DNA from: Monomorium pharaonis
Taxonomy: Eukaryota; Arthropoda; Insecta; Hymenoptera; Formicidae
NCBI RefSeq assembly: GCF_013373865.1
Contig: NC_050467.1
Coordinates: 26,992,996-27,056,995, forward strand
Length of the DNA: 64,000 nt
Direction of reading: 5' to 3'
The notes under the pieces were generated by a model. That model saw only the letters and a list, made by a program, of their open reading frames with translations. It did not search any database and was not told the DNA's origin. Shown here one piece after another: positions 47,585 to 57,608 of this stretch (positions are counted from its first letter, which is position 1; each line of letters begins with the position of its first letter). A program made the position numbers and the translations under genes.

Positions 47585-49146
47585 GTTATGAGTACAATAA
47601 ATTAGAAAAACACGTTAATTTATTTTATTTCATTTATAGGATATTGATGTTATTGTAAACAATTTATTGCTGGCCTAATTAAAAAAAAATTTGCAATTTA
47701 CATTGTATTATAATGGAAACTTTTAAGCAAGAGACATAAATCAGTAGTAATTTTGTGTTTGTCTCTTACTAAATATCAGTCAGAGACAGAAATACTATTG
47801 TTGATTTGAATCGCTTCCTGGAAAACTCCCAATAACATAACAAAAAAAAGATTTAATGTAAAATATGTAAAATATAAAATGTAACAAACCACTATATTAT
47901 TGTCTGTCCGATGATTGATTTACATGCTTAAAAAATTCTGACTTAACAAAATTAAATATAAATAATAGATATAAAGAATATGAAAAAAATGAAATGACTG
48001 TCCTCGTATATGTGCATGTGTGTACATGCACACATATACATATACAATATAGATACATATACAAAATCATTTTTATATTTTATATAAGATCTTGTCAAAG
48101 CTCTTTGTCTCAATATAATGTAAAATATAAGAAAAATCTAATGTAAAAGATAAAGAATATAAAACACAAATTATTCCTAGTATAAAATATATAAATAGAA
48201 ATTGTTTCTTTAAAAATATTTTTTTATATTTTATATTAGCGAAGATACAAAAAATGAAATGTATATAACACTTGTTACAATTAGTTAATAATTTATTGTA
48301 CATAACATTTTGCAAGACAATTTTATTGTATAAACGTAATTGGAAATTCTGTAATTCTGTAAGTCGTATTTTTACAAATTGTGTAAATAATGCCAAATAT
48401 ATTATATCCAAATACATTACGCACTAGTAATTAATTAATGTTGTAGAAATAATAAATACTGAAACAGTATCTTTATATACATTTATTTATTAACCTTAGA
48501 ACGTCATTCTAGAATAGTTTATAGCCTAGAGTGAATTTGAATTTATTTTATAATGTAACAGATGAAACGATTGACTTGGCCAATTATTGAAGGGAGGGGA
48601 GGGGCCAATTATTGAGGGTCAATCATAAGGGAACAATTATTATAGATCAAATATTGAGAGTTAATTATTAGAGCTCAGTATCGTAGAATACATATACTCT
48701 ATCGTATATTCTATGAATTTAATTTCTTTTATATTTGTTGTGCTTTAAACTATTTTGTTTAACTTTTAAGTAAGCTCTAGCAATGACTATCAGTTAAAGA
48801 AAATAATTTTATTAAGGCAAGTTCACTTAAATACGAAAAATTTATTTGCTATATATACTTTTATTTTCAAGAGACACGGTACTGCCTCGCGCCAAGTGTA
48901 CGCGCAACGAGGCACCACCGTGCTTCTTTTACGCGAGACGTCGTTTGCAAGAAGACCGTAATTATCGGATCTCAATAACGACTGAATTGATTGATTTCTA
49001 AATAGGCTTAATGGATAGTTTACATCCGATTTATATGATAAAAATGTTTTTATTTTTCCGCTATATGACTTACGAGCGGAGGTATCACGATTAAAATTTT
49101 TCGCTCAAGAGTAAATGTGGTTTAAGAAACGTCGTAGTCATTGCCG
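47585..49146. other. AT-rich intergenic DNA, no gene supported
   Basis: No supported gene. A 114-codon minus frame (48073-48417) is AT-rich and hydrophobic, with no domain, and is most likely chance. A short hairpin lies at 48875-48922, and a degenerate CAATTATTGA repeat lies near 48580-48670. Confidence 0.6.
48875..48922. other. GC-rich hairpin of 20-bp arms
   Basis: CACGGTACTGCCTCGCGCC and GCGCAACGAGGCACCACCGTG pair with a few mismatches around a six- to eight-base loop. It is not embedded in a longer stem, so it does not look like a microRNA precursor; it is probably a short palindrome or the remnant of a foldback. Confidence 0.35.
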
Positions 49147-49270
49147 TAGTTTACACCGAGCACTTAGTATGCGTATCAAGTAGTGAATTTAAGCTGATCA
49201 GCCAATGATTAAACACATTCACTAGTTATTTACTATTTGATACGCGTACCAAGTGCTCGGTGTAAACTAG
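49147..49270 (-). mobile_element. Palindromic MITE family A, copy 3 (inverted)
   Basis: Ends match the two copies at 20436-20697 (TAGTTTACACCGAGCACTT and its inverse). The asymmetric interior (AGCTGATCAGCCAATGATT) is in the opposite orientation. It lies about 28 kb from the other copies. Confidence 0.85.
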
Positions 49271-49289
49271 AGTATGATATACCTTTCTC

Positions 49290-49500
49290 TACCTAAGTAA
49301 CTACCTACCTACCTACCTACCTAACTACCCACCTACCTACCTACCTACCTACCTACCTACCCACCTACCCACCTACCCACCTACCCACCTATCCACCTAC
49401 CCACCTACCCACCTACCCACCTACCCACCTACCCACCCGACCCACCGACCCACCGACCCACCGACCCCACCGACCCACCGACCCACCGACCCACCGACCC
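49290..49500. repeat. CTAC / CTACCCAC / CGACCCAC tandem repeat at an assembly gap
   Basis: CTAC tetramers grade into CTACCCAC and then CGACCCAC octamers up to the run of N, so the array probably continues into the gap. Confidence 0.93.
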
Positions 49501-50000
49501 NNNNNNNNNNNNNNNNNNNNNNNNNNNNNNNNNNNNNNNNNNNNNNNNNNNNNNNNNNNNNNNNNNNNNNNNNNNNNNNNNNNNNNNNNNNNNNNNNNNN
49601 NNNNNNNNNNNNNNNNNNNNNNNNNNNNNNNNNNNNNNNNNNNNNNNNNNNNNNNNNNNNNNNNNNNNNNNNNNNNNNNNNNNNNNNNNNNNNNNNNNNN
49701 NNNNNNNNNNNNNNNNNNNNNNNNNNNNNNNNNNNNNNNNNNNNNNNNNNNNNNNNNNNNNNNNNNNNNNNNNNNNNNNNNNNNNNNNNNNNNNNNNNNN
49801 NNNNNNNNNNNNNNNNNNNNNNNNNNNNNNNNNNNNNNNNNNNNNNNNNNNNNNNNNNNNNNNNNNNNNNNNNNNNNNNNNNNNNNNNNNNNNNNNNNNN
49901 NNNNNNNNNNNNNNNNNNNNNNNNNNNNNNNNNNNNNNNNNNNNNNNNNNNNNNNNNNNNNNNNNNNNNNNNNNNNNNNNNNNNNNNNNNNNNNNNNNNN
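49501..50000. other. Assembly gap of 500 N
   Basis: Exactly 500 undetermined bases, a size typical of a placeholder gap. The true length is unknown. The 5' LTR of the following retrotransposon must lie at least partly inside it. Confidence 0.98.
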
Positions 50001-50019
50001 TAATATAAACAACAAAATC

Positions 50020-50036
50020 TGGCGACCGTGACAGGA
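50020..50036 (+). other. Primer-binding site (tRNA-Arg)
   Basis: TGGCGACCGTGACAGGA is complementary to the 3' end (with CCA) of insect tRNA-Arg(UCG), from known tRNA sequence. The same 17 bases occur at 61882. Confidence 0.85.
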
Positions 50037-50163
50037 CTTTACCGATCCGAGGTAATAAACTGCGTTTGATAGGCGCGAAAAAAGTTTATCGGTGCGAAGT
50101 AAAGTTTTGCGTTCTGTGATTATTTCGTTCGAGTGTAATTCCGAGAAATTGAGCGAATCTAGA

Positions 50164-53100
50164 ATGGCGAATAAACCCGAGAGTGAACACGATACCGATA
50201 AAGAAAGCGAGCGCGATTATCTAAATCCGCGAGTGCAACATTCACCGAAAAAGATGTCGAGTGATGAGCGCGTAACGCGATCGAAAGCCCGAAATGCGAT
50301 CGAAGCCGCGACACAATTAAGCGCGACGGAAGTGAATCGTATTCTCGAGGAAAATGAAATTCTTCGCAGACGACTCGAACAGCGCGAGTCAAATAAAAAA
50401 CAAAGCGAGGATAACAGCGCGATAAAAAGTGATGATCTCGTATTGTTACTGGCCGAGATACGTCAACGGTTAGAGACGCTAGAGACGCGTGAACAACGGA
50501 TGCGCGAGGAATCCGAAGGCGAGTGTATCGAACGCGAGCCAACGAGGAGTTTTACAACCGCACCGACGCGCGAGCCGATCGCCCGAGATGTGTCGAGCGT
50601 TGTGCAAGCGAGAGTTCCAAAGGGGGGATGGCTAAAAAGTCCGTTCGAAGATCTTAAATACTACGGAAGATCAGACTCCCAGAACCCAGTTAAATTCCTC
50701 CGACGTTTCGAAAAAATCGCTAGTTACGAGGAAATAAGCGATGTCGAGCAGTTATATTTCTTTGCGAGATGCATGCGCGGTACGGCAGCAAGTTGGTACG
50801 ACGTGCGCGATCCTGACGACATACGCGAGGCGAAAGAAGCGTTCATGGATTACTTTTGGGGAGAAGAACAACAAGCGAGATTTCGTGAGGACGTGTATAA
50901 CGGGAAATTTAAGCAATCCGTGCACAAATCCATGGCGGAATACGCGCTAAATATTGCGAAACAGGCGAAGTACCTTAACCCACCGATGTCGGAAGGCGAG
51001 ATCGTTCGCAACGTGAAGCGACACTTCGACAGGGAAATAACAAGGGAAATTCGTCCTAGCACTGTAAAAGGCGTGGAAGAGTTCGTGAAACTCTTAGACG
51101 AGCTCGACTACGAGAATAAGCGTAACGCGAAACAAAAAACGCGAGAGCAAACCCAGATAGCGAAACAAGGCGAAAAAACGACTGTCGTCAAACAACTGAG
51201 CGCGCAACGACCCACGACAACCGCGAACAACGACCGACGTAAATCGAGCGACGGCGCGGCGGGCGAGCGACGCGACGTAAACAGACGAACCGAACAGCGT
51301 GCCGATAACGCGTGGAAGGGGGAGCGAACCGCGTGGAAATATTCCAAGTCTCGAAACGAGCGAGCGACGCAAGGTAAACAAACCGACTTGTCTGAATCCG
51401 ACGAGGAGGAGACACCTTGTCGCGACCTTGTGCCGTACGATAAGAAATACGCGAAGAAAGCGAGAAAGGAATACGAGCGTAAACAAAAGACTAACTCAAA
51501 CGTTGAATCTGTTTCAAACAAAGGCAAGGCGACTAGCGAGCGTAAAAAGGTAGCAGCGATAGAATCGTTAGCGGAAAAACCCGACGCGCAAAGCGATCGC
51601 GAAGCCGTATGCGAAGACGACGCGGACGAAAAACATTTGGCGATACTTAGGACAAAGGAGATTTTGCGCGATATCGATGACGTGACACAGCAAGACCAGA
51701 GCGCGGATCGTGGAAAGCCTACACCCTATGTGCAGGTTATTTTGCGTAACATCCGTGTAAAAGCATTGGTTGACACAGGTGCACAGATATCTGCGATAAC
51801 AAAAGACCTGTTCGACGAGCTGAATTCCGAAGCGTTGGAAATGCGTATCATTCCGATTCGAAAATTCTTACTGCGAGGCGCATTTAATGACAAGGGTCAA
51901 CCGATAGCCAACCGCGTGCAATTAAGATTCGAAATCGAAGGACGAAAATTTATTCACGAATTTTACGTCGTTAAAAATTTATCATACAAAATGATATTAG
52001 GTATAGATTTTCTTATCAAACAAGCTGCGACACTCAAATGTAACGAGAAAATGTTCGCGGTACGATTTAACGAAGATCAAACAATAAACGAAAACGCCGT
52101 GAAACGCGAAATAAACGCGATAAACGCGAGCGAGGCCGAAACGTTGCTGAAAGAGACGTTAAAAAACTACGACAATCTATTCGCGAGCGAAGTTGGTCGA
52201 GTCACGCATTACGAGCATAGCATAAAGATGAAAACGGAGAGAGCATTCAAATCTAAGCTCTACCCAATAGCGGATACACACCGCGAAAAGGTGCGCGATT
52301 ACATTTCAAAAATGGAATCCGAAGGAATAATCAAGCGTGCAGCTACTCAGTACGTTAATCCGTTAGTAGTCGTGATAAAAAAATCAGGAGATATTCGACT
52401 ATGTCTCGATGCGAGAGAATTAAATAAGAGAATGTGCAACGAGCACGACCAACCCCCAACTATCGACGAAGTGTTCCGACGGATAGGCAGTAGACGTTAC
52501 TTCAGTACGTTAGACGTAGCTCAAGCCTTTTGGCAAATCCCACTCGAATCCGAAAGTACTAAGTACACGGGATTTATGTTCGACAACCAGACATACGTGT
52601 TTAATAGAATGCCTTTTGGCCTTAAAACGGCAGGCGCTTCATTTACAAGAGCGATTCGTAAAGCATTAGGGGACGAATGCGATTTGTTTACAATAGTTTA
52701 CTTAGACGATATCTTAATCGCGTCGAATACCCTCGAAGAGCATCTCTTTCATATCAACTATGTGCTCGATAAACTACAAAGCGTAGGTTTCCGCTTGAAC
52801 AAAGCCAAGTGCGAATTTATGAAATCGGAAGTAAAGTTCTTAGGACATACCTTCGACGAGATAACTGCGGAAATTAACGAAGACACTAGATCCGCGATAA
52901 AAAATTTCGAAAAACCTAAAAATAAAAAGGGAATACAAGCCTTTTTGGGATTGGTGAACTGGGATCGAAGGTTCATCAAGGGTCTCGCGAATTTAACAAA
53001 ACCGCTCGAAAACTTGTTAAAAAAGGGCGTGAAATTTGCGTGGTCCGACATCGAACAGAGAGCGTTCAATGCGATAAAGCGAGCCTTCGACGAGGCGGAA

Positions 53101-53367
53101 AAACTGTTCGTGATCCGTCCCAATAAAAAATTCGGTATTTACGTCGATGCGTCAAAATATGGACTGGGTGCAAGATTGTACCAGTACACCGACGACGAGC
53201 CGGATAAAAAATTTACAGTTGCGTACGCGAGTAGATCATTGAAAGGCGCCGAACTTAATTACACCGTCACGGAAGTAGAATGCCTAGCGCTAGTTTGGGC
53301 GTTAAAAAATGGCATACGACACTTCTCGGACGTAAGATTCGAGTGCATACCGATCATCGAGCGTTGA
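50164..53367 (+). CDS. gag-pol: Gag-protease-RT-RNase H polyprotein, broken in RNase H
   Basis: The first ATG (50164) has A at -3 and G at +4. The frame extends upstream without another ATG. It encodes 1067 residues. Gag has a Lys/Glu/Arg-rich N-terminus and a capsid region of about 150-340 beginning PKGGWLKSPFEDLKYYG. It lacks a CCHC zinc knuckle and has an Arg/Lys-rich segment (345-480) instead. The retropepsin has D537-T-G-A, with LGIDF as its later motif. The RT has D784 (LDVAQAF) and Y846-L-D-D849. RNase H starts with D995 (IYVDAS). The frame ends at a stop (53365-53367) in the middle of RNase H. The rest of pol continues in the -1 frame, with the shift point near the six-A run at 53304-53309. 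This could be an inactivating or sequencing indel, or much less likely a programmed shift. Confidence 0.93.
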   Translation: MANKPESEHDTDKESERDYLNPRVQHSPKKMSSDERVTRSKARNAIEAATQLSATEVNRILEENEILRRRLEQRESNKKQSEDNSAIKSDDLVLLLAEIRQRLETLETREQRMREESEGECIEREPTRSFTTAPTREPIARDVSSVVQARVPKGGWLKSPFEDLKYYGRSDSQNPVKFLRRFEKIASYEEISDVEQLYFFARCMRGTAASWYDVRDPDDIREAKEAFMDYFWGEEQQARFREDVYNGKFKQSVHKSMAEYALNIAKQAKYLNPPMSEGEIVRNVKRHFDREITREIRPSTVKGVEEFVKLLDELDYENKRNAKQKTREQTQIAKQGEKTTVVKQLSAQRPTTTANNDRRKSSDGAAGERRDVNRRTEQRADNAWKGERTAWKYSKSRNERATQGKQTDLSESDEEETPCRDLVPYDKKYAKKARKEYERKQKTNSNVESVSNKGKATSERKKVAAIESLAEKPDAQSDREAVCEDDADEKHLAILRTKEILRDIDDVTQQDQSADRGKPTPYVQVILRNIRVKALVDTGAQISAITKDLFDELNSEALEMRIIPIRKFLLRGAFNDKGQPIANRVQLRFEIEGRKFIHEFYVVKNLSYKMILGIDFLIKQAATLKCNEKMFAVRFNEDQTINENAVKREINAINASEAETLLKETLKNYDNLFASEVGRVTHYEHSIKMKTERAFKSKLYPIADTHREKVRDYISKMESEGIIKRAATQYVNPLVVVIKKSGDIRLCLDARELNKRMCNEHDQPPTIDEVFRRIGSRRYFSTLDVAQAFWQIPLESESTKYTGFMFDNQTYVFNRMPFGLKTAGASFTRAIRKALGDECDLFTIVYLDDILIASNTLEEHLFHINYVLDKLQSVGFRLNKAKCEFMKSEVKFLGHTFDEITAEINEDTRSAIKNFEKPKNKKGIQAFLGLVNWDRRFIKGLANLTKPLENLLKKGVKFAWSDIEQRAFNAIKRAFDEAEKLFVIRPNKKFGIYVDASKYGLGARLYQYTDDEPDKKFTVAYASRSLKGAELNYTVTEVECLALVWALKNGIRHFSDVRFECIPIIER

Positions 53368-56300
53368 AATTCGTAACATCTTGCGCGAACGATAGCAATA
53401 GAATAGCCCGTTGGATAGCATTTCTTAATGAATTTGACCTAGAGATATGTCACGTTCCGGGCAAACAAAACGTCATAGCGGATACTCTGTCGCGTAACAA
53501 TGTCCAAAATGGATATGCAAAGAAAGCGGAAAAAACAAAAATAATAGCGGCAATCAGACATCCCAACGACGAGACGGAAACGAGTGACTGGGTTGATTTC
53601 TTGCGAGAGGCGCAAAATCGAGACGCCGAGTTACGTGCGAAAATCGACAACGAACCCGACGTTTACGTAGAACGCGACGGTCTAATCAGAATCAATGCGC
53701 GTGACACCGAAAGAATCGTGGTACCCGATCACGTGCGATGGCGATTATTAAAAAAGATTCACGATTACCTGTTGCATTTCGGAACTGACAAAACGTTAGA
53801 TTTTGCCAAGCAATATTTCCAAATAAATAACGTAGACAAGATAGGTCGTGACGTCGTAGCGTCATGCGATGTTTGCCAAGCGACCAAATACTACACGCGA
53901 GCCACTCGTGGAGTGCAGTATTATGATTTGCCAGAGAGACCGGGTAAAATCATTTCTTTAGACATCTTTGGACCTTTGCCACAGACAGCAAAAGGCAATA
54001 AATATATATTAGTAGTAATGGATCAATTTTCCAAACTTACGAAATTTTACACGATGCCCAATCAAAAGTTGGACACGATAATCGACACGTTACAATTGCG
54101 CTGTTTTAACGACATCGGAATTCCCGACGAGGTTCTAACCGATAACGCCGGGCAATTTATAACCGACCGATGGCGAGAATTTACAGTGGAAATGGGTCTC
54201 ACGTCCCGAAAAACAAGCCCCTACAATCCGCAATCAAATCCCGTCGAGCGCGTGATGCGGGAAATTGGACGCATCATCCGAGTTTACGCGTACGACAGAC
54301 AGATAACATGGGATAGAATAATCAAACGAGCGGAAAGTACGATTAACAATACCACTCATTCGAGTACCGGGTGCAGGCCAACGGACCTACACGAGAATCA
54401 AAACGATCTGTTGCAAGTCGACATACGTTTGAGACCGCGACAGGAGGAGATAGACAAACAAACTGCGGAATTAAAAATCCAAGCGGCGATCGAACGAGCG
54501 GCGGAGATTCTTAGGAAACGAGCCACCCTGAGAAAGGTGCAGGCGGACAAATCGGAAGAGGCTAAACCCTTCGAAATAGGCGACAAGGTGTGGATCAAGC
54601 TACATCGTAGAAGTGACGCCAGTAGAAGACTTACGAAGAAAATACACTTAGTGTACGACGGCCTTTACAAGATTGTTCAAATAATTAGAGCCAACGCTTA
54701 CCTTATTGCGGACGACGACGACAACGTAGTAGGCGTATACAATTCACGTCAATTGAAGCCCCATAGGGAAGCGACAATGAGGGATCCGGAACAGGTGAAC
54801 GCGATCAGCACAGCCAAGGAGACAGCACGGCGAATCCGGGAACCTGAAAAAAGAAAAAATAGAATTAAAAGCACAAAACAAGAAACAAAATCAATTAACA
54901 TGTTGCGAATACCTGAAAAGGAAAAAACGATTAGCGACAAACAAGTTGACGAATACATTGAAGAACTTAGACACAGGATAGAAAAGGAGAAAACGTTATC
55001 CGATGCTTCAGACGAAGAATCTACGGCGATCCAGTGCCAGACCAGATCTCGTACGGTAAAAAGACGAAAAAGTCAACTAATAAGCGAGAAAGGCATGAGA
55101 CATATATCTCGTATCACTAAACTACTCAAAGGACACATACAAATAGGATCGATAATCGCCAAGGTGGAAAACCAAGATGTCAAAGTAATAATCGACACCC
55201 GAGGCGAATTCAACGTCATTACGACCAAGGCGGTTGAATTAATAGAAGCAAGCGGCAAACGACTCACAAGAACAACAGAATCAAAAAATATCCCTGTATA
55301 CTTGAAGAGAGAAAGACGAACGACCATCGAAGCGGTGACAGTTCAGACAAAGATCTTCTCCAGAATAATAATGATAGAAGCAATGATACTCGAGGAAAAC
55401 GAACCTATACTTCTCATAGCAAGAAACTCGCGAAAAGAGTTGGCAAACTTAGTTCGAAACCCTCCGAACGATAATAAGAATTTAGAAAGATGGGGAAGAA
55501 CCAAATCAAAAAGAATAATGGAGCAAATAAATCAACAATTACGTAGTGCCATACGTGAGTGTGATCAAGGAAAAACGCCAGAAGAGCATCCGAAGCATCG
55601 CAAAACATCCACAGACGAGTCTCAGGTCCTACAAGATACATCTAATAACGCGAAAAACGACGCTGACGACCCAACACAGCAAACGATCGAGCAATCAATT
55701 CCGATCAATCCAGTGCTCTTAACAGGCACGAAAATACTCAAATCCAACGAGAAAAATAAATTATCTAGTGAAACTAGCGAAATTAATAAAAAGTGCAAGG
55801 ATGACTCAAAAAGGTGCAATGTAATGACAATCTTTCCACCCGAAAGTGCAGTTCTTCTAAAATCAATCCAAGACTCATTATCGAGCCACGAATACGAAAA
55901 TAACGACTCGGACAACCAAACGATAATACTGAGTTCGAGTCCGGACAAGGAAAACAACGCAATACCTGTGGATCACGCCAAAATAGCTCCAAACGAAAAT
56001 TTCAACCAATCGAAATTAAATAACATAAAAAACAGCGAAAACAGCATAACAATTAAAAATAAAAATCTATCTGTGCGCGAAATAATGATCTGTGATCCAA
56101 ACCAAAGCGCATACAAGTGGTATGCGGCGAATAAATCAGATAGTGAAAATGAAATAAATAAGACATTAAATAAATCTACAAATAACAAAATAACAATAAA
56201 TAATAAATCGAATAAGTCTTGTGACAATATCAATCGTGAATCACGCTGCATAAAACGCACCGATAAAATCGACTTACGTGATAGATCGGGTGATCAACCA

Positions 56301-57608
56301 ATCAGCGTTGATTATACGATACTAGATGACAGCCAATCAGAAGCGTCATTGGGAAGCGAACCGCAGACCTATATAAGGGATGCCCATCTACTGATATCCA
56401 GTCTAGTAATGGCTGACGACCCTACACGCGCGCGTAACGAAGTAAATAAACGCGATCTAATAGCGACAACGAGTGCGTACAGATTACTAAACAAAGTTAC
56501 GAGAATATTGCGGGTGATGGAAGAATTACGCAAATTGGATCTTGACAGCGAGGAGGAGAGGACGATAAATCAAGCAATGTCGAGAGTCCTGAAGGAAGAG
56601 CTGGCGATACGAAGACGTAAGAGAATAGGTTTTCTCAACAGTCTAGCGAGAGAAACCGATCCCGGTGAGGAGATTTTTAACATCGATCAGGCACAACAAA
56701 TGATCGATAAGGATAAGCAAAAAAATAACATAATTGCGAATATGCTGACATCCCACTATAAAAACATCGCGAAGAAGAACTGTTCGTTTGATACCGTGCA
56801 GTTGAAGGACCATCAAGGTAACGAGGTGGGTAGAATCAAGCTGATGGTGGAAGTCGAAATCGACGACCCCGAAAAAGCAACACACACGCAAGTTGAAATC
56901 ACAACAACTTTCGTAAATGGAATGATCAACACGCAATACAAATACTGCGATCAGTCCGGAGATGGCACACAACAACGTGCAGAATCTCCTAACCTACAAA
57001 GTCCGAAGGCAATTACGACACAGCAAACAGAGGAAGTGCCGGAACAAGAAGAACGCGAGGGACAACATAACCTCCAAACCGAAAATCGAAGTGCAAAAGG
57101 TTCCGACAACGAATCAATTAATAAATCTGACGAGCAACTCGCAGATAAGGAAAACACGTCGCAAAACCAAAATCTAAAGGTAAATACACACAACAAAGGC
57201 GACGAGCAGCAAATAAAGCCTAAAATCAAGAAGGAGGAAATCGAGACAGCAAAGGGGAAATCTTGGACCTACCGAAAGCGAACGACGACCAAAAAGAGGA
57301 AGCAAGATAAACGTATAGTAATTTCGAGCGACAGCCAATCGGAGGACGAGATTATACCCACGCCGAAGAAACGTAAGGCGCTTTGCTCAGTCTTTAGGTC
57401 TGAGCAAAGCCCCTTAGAGGGGGTAATGCGACCGACTCCAAAGGGCTCCCCTCAGCCGGTGGCGTCCACGTCGAAACAGCCTCCAAGGAGCGGCGAGACG
57501 ACATATTTCGAGGCAACGAAAACGGAGTCCAGAACCATTCAGGGGAAGAGCGTCTTGAGTGTTACACTGAGACGAACGGACGCGCCCGAAGACGCCCACA
57601 AACGTTAA
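53280..57608 (+). CDS. pol: RNase H C-terminus, integrase and long C-terminal extension
   Basis: This 1442-residue frame overlaps the previous one in the -1 phase. The ATG at 53280 is probably not a real start. Order: end of RNase H (HTDHRALKF near residue 20; ADTLSRN near 70); integrase zinc finger H161-x4-H166...C196-x2-C199; catalytic core D228, D288, E323 (exact D-x34-E spacing); a GPY-like C-terminal module at about 430-500. Then come about 940 extra residues. Residues 610-710 resemble a retropepsin with D639-T-R-G in place of D-T-G. About 715-1020 is disordered Asn/Ser/Lys-rich. About 1030-1125 is probably helical, and about 1168-1226 beta-rich. The basic tail carries PKKRK-type signals. 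No membrane segment is present, so it is not an envelope protein. Nearly stop-free length argues the extension was kept under selection until recently. Confidence 0.9.
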   Translation: MPSASLGVKKWHTTLLGRKIRVHTDHRALKFVTSCANDSNRIARWIAFLNEFDLEICHVPGKQNVIADTLSRNNVQNGYAKKAEKTKIIAAIRHPNDETETSDWVDFLREAQNRDAELRAKIDNEPDVYVERDGLIRINARDTERIVVPDHVRWRLLKKIHDYLLHFGTDKTLDFAKQYFQINNVDKIGRDVVASCDVCQATKYYTRATRGVQYYDLPERPGKIISLDIFGPLPQTAKGNKYILVVMDQFSKLTKFYTMPNQKLDTIIDTLQLRCFNDIGIPDEVLTDNAGQFITDRWREFTVEMGLTSRKTSPYNPQSNPVERVMREIGRIIRVYAYDRQITWDRIIKRAESTINNTTHSSTGCRPTDLHENQNDLLQVDIRLRPRQEEIDKQTAELKIQAAIERAAEILRKRATLRKVQADKSEEAKPFEIGDKVWIKLHRRSDASRRLTKKIHLVYDGLYKIVQIIRANAYLIADDDDNVVGVYNSRQLKPHREATMRDPEQVNAISTAKETARRIREPEKRKNRIKSTKQETKSINMLRIPEKEKTISDKQVDEYIEELRHRIEKEKTLSDASDEESTAIQCQTRSRTVKRRKSQLISEKGMRHISRITKLLKGHIQIGSIIAKVENQDVKVIIDTRGEFNVITTKAVELIEASGKRLTRTTESKNIPVYLKRERRTTIEAVTVQTKIFSRIIMIEAMILEENEPILLIARNSRKELANLVRNPPNDNKNLERWGRTKSKRIMEQINQQLRSAIRECDQGKTPEEHPKHRKTSTDESQVLQDTSNNAKNDADDPTQQTIEQSIPINPVLLTGTKILKSNEKNKLSSETSEINKKCKDDSKRCNVMTIFPPESAVLLKSIQDSLSSHEYENNDSDNQTIILSSSPDKENNAIPVDHAKIAPNENFNQSKLNNIKNSENSITIKNKNLSVREIMICDPNQSAYKWYAANKSDSENEINKTLNKSTNNKITINNKSNKSCDNINRESRCIKRTDKIDLRDRSGDQPISVDYTILDDSQSEASLGSEPQTYIRDAHLLISSLVMADDPTRARNEVNKRDLIATTSAYRLLNKVTRILRVMEELRKLDLDSEEERTINQAMSRVLKEELAIRRRKRIGFLNSLARETDPGEEIFNIDQAQQMIDKDKQKNNIIANMLTSHYKNIAKKNCSFDTVQLKDHQGNEVGRIKLMVEVEIDDPEKATHTQVEITTTFVNGMINTQYKYCDQSGDGTQQRAESPNLQSPKAITTQQTEEVPEQEEREGQHNLQTENRSAKGSDNESINKSDEQLADKENTSQNQNLKVNTHNKGDEQQIKPKIKKEEIETAKGKSWTYRKRTTTKKRKQDKRIVISSDSQSEDEIIPTPKKRKALCSVFRSEQSPLEGVMRPTPKGSPQPVASTSKQPPRSGETTYFEATKTESRTIQGKSVLSVTLRRTDAPEDAHKR
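57380..57422 (+). other. Perfect 11-bp hairpin followed by a purine tract
   Basis: GCTTTGCTCAG (57380-57390) pairs perfectly with CTGAGCAAAGC (57400-57410) around a nine-base loop. The G-rich run AGAGGGGG (57415-57422) follows within the end of the pol frame. The purine run could serve as the polypurine tract that primes plus-strand DNA, which would make the 3' LTR overlap the coding frame. This is unproven. Confidence 0.35.

Noticed and set aside
48073..48417. 114-codon hydrophobic minus-strand frame
   Set aside because: Very AT-rich, Ile/Phe/Leu/Tyr/Lys dominated, no domain or splice context; expected by chance in such DNA.
48875..48922. MicroRNA precursor
   Set aside because: The stem is only about 20 bp with a small loop and no flanking lower stem.
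49413..50015. 200-codon minus frame across the gap
   Set aside because: It is mostly undetermined bases plus a simple repeat.
51094..51527. Several minus-strand frames of 75-139 codons within gag
   Set aside because: Shadows of the gag-pol frame caused by its CpG-rich codons.
55970..57608. Possible envelope gene in the 3' part of retrotransposon 1
   Set aside because: No signal peptide, transmembrane segment or furin-like site is visible; the region is hydrophilic and continuous with pol.
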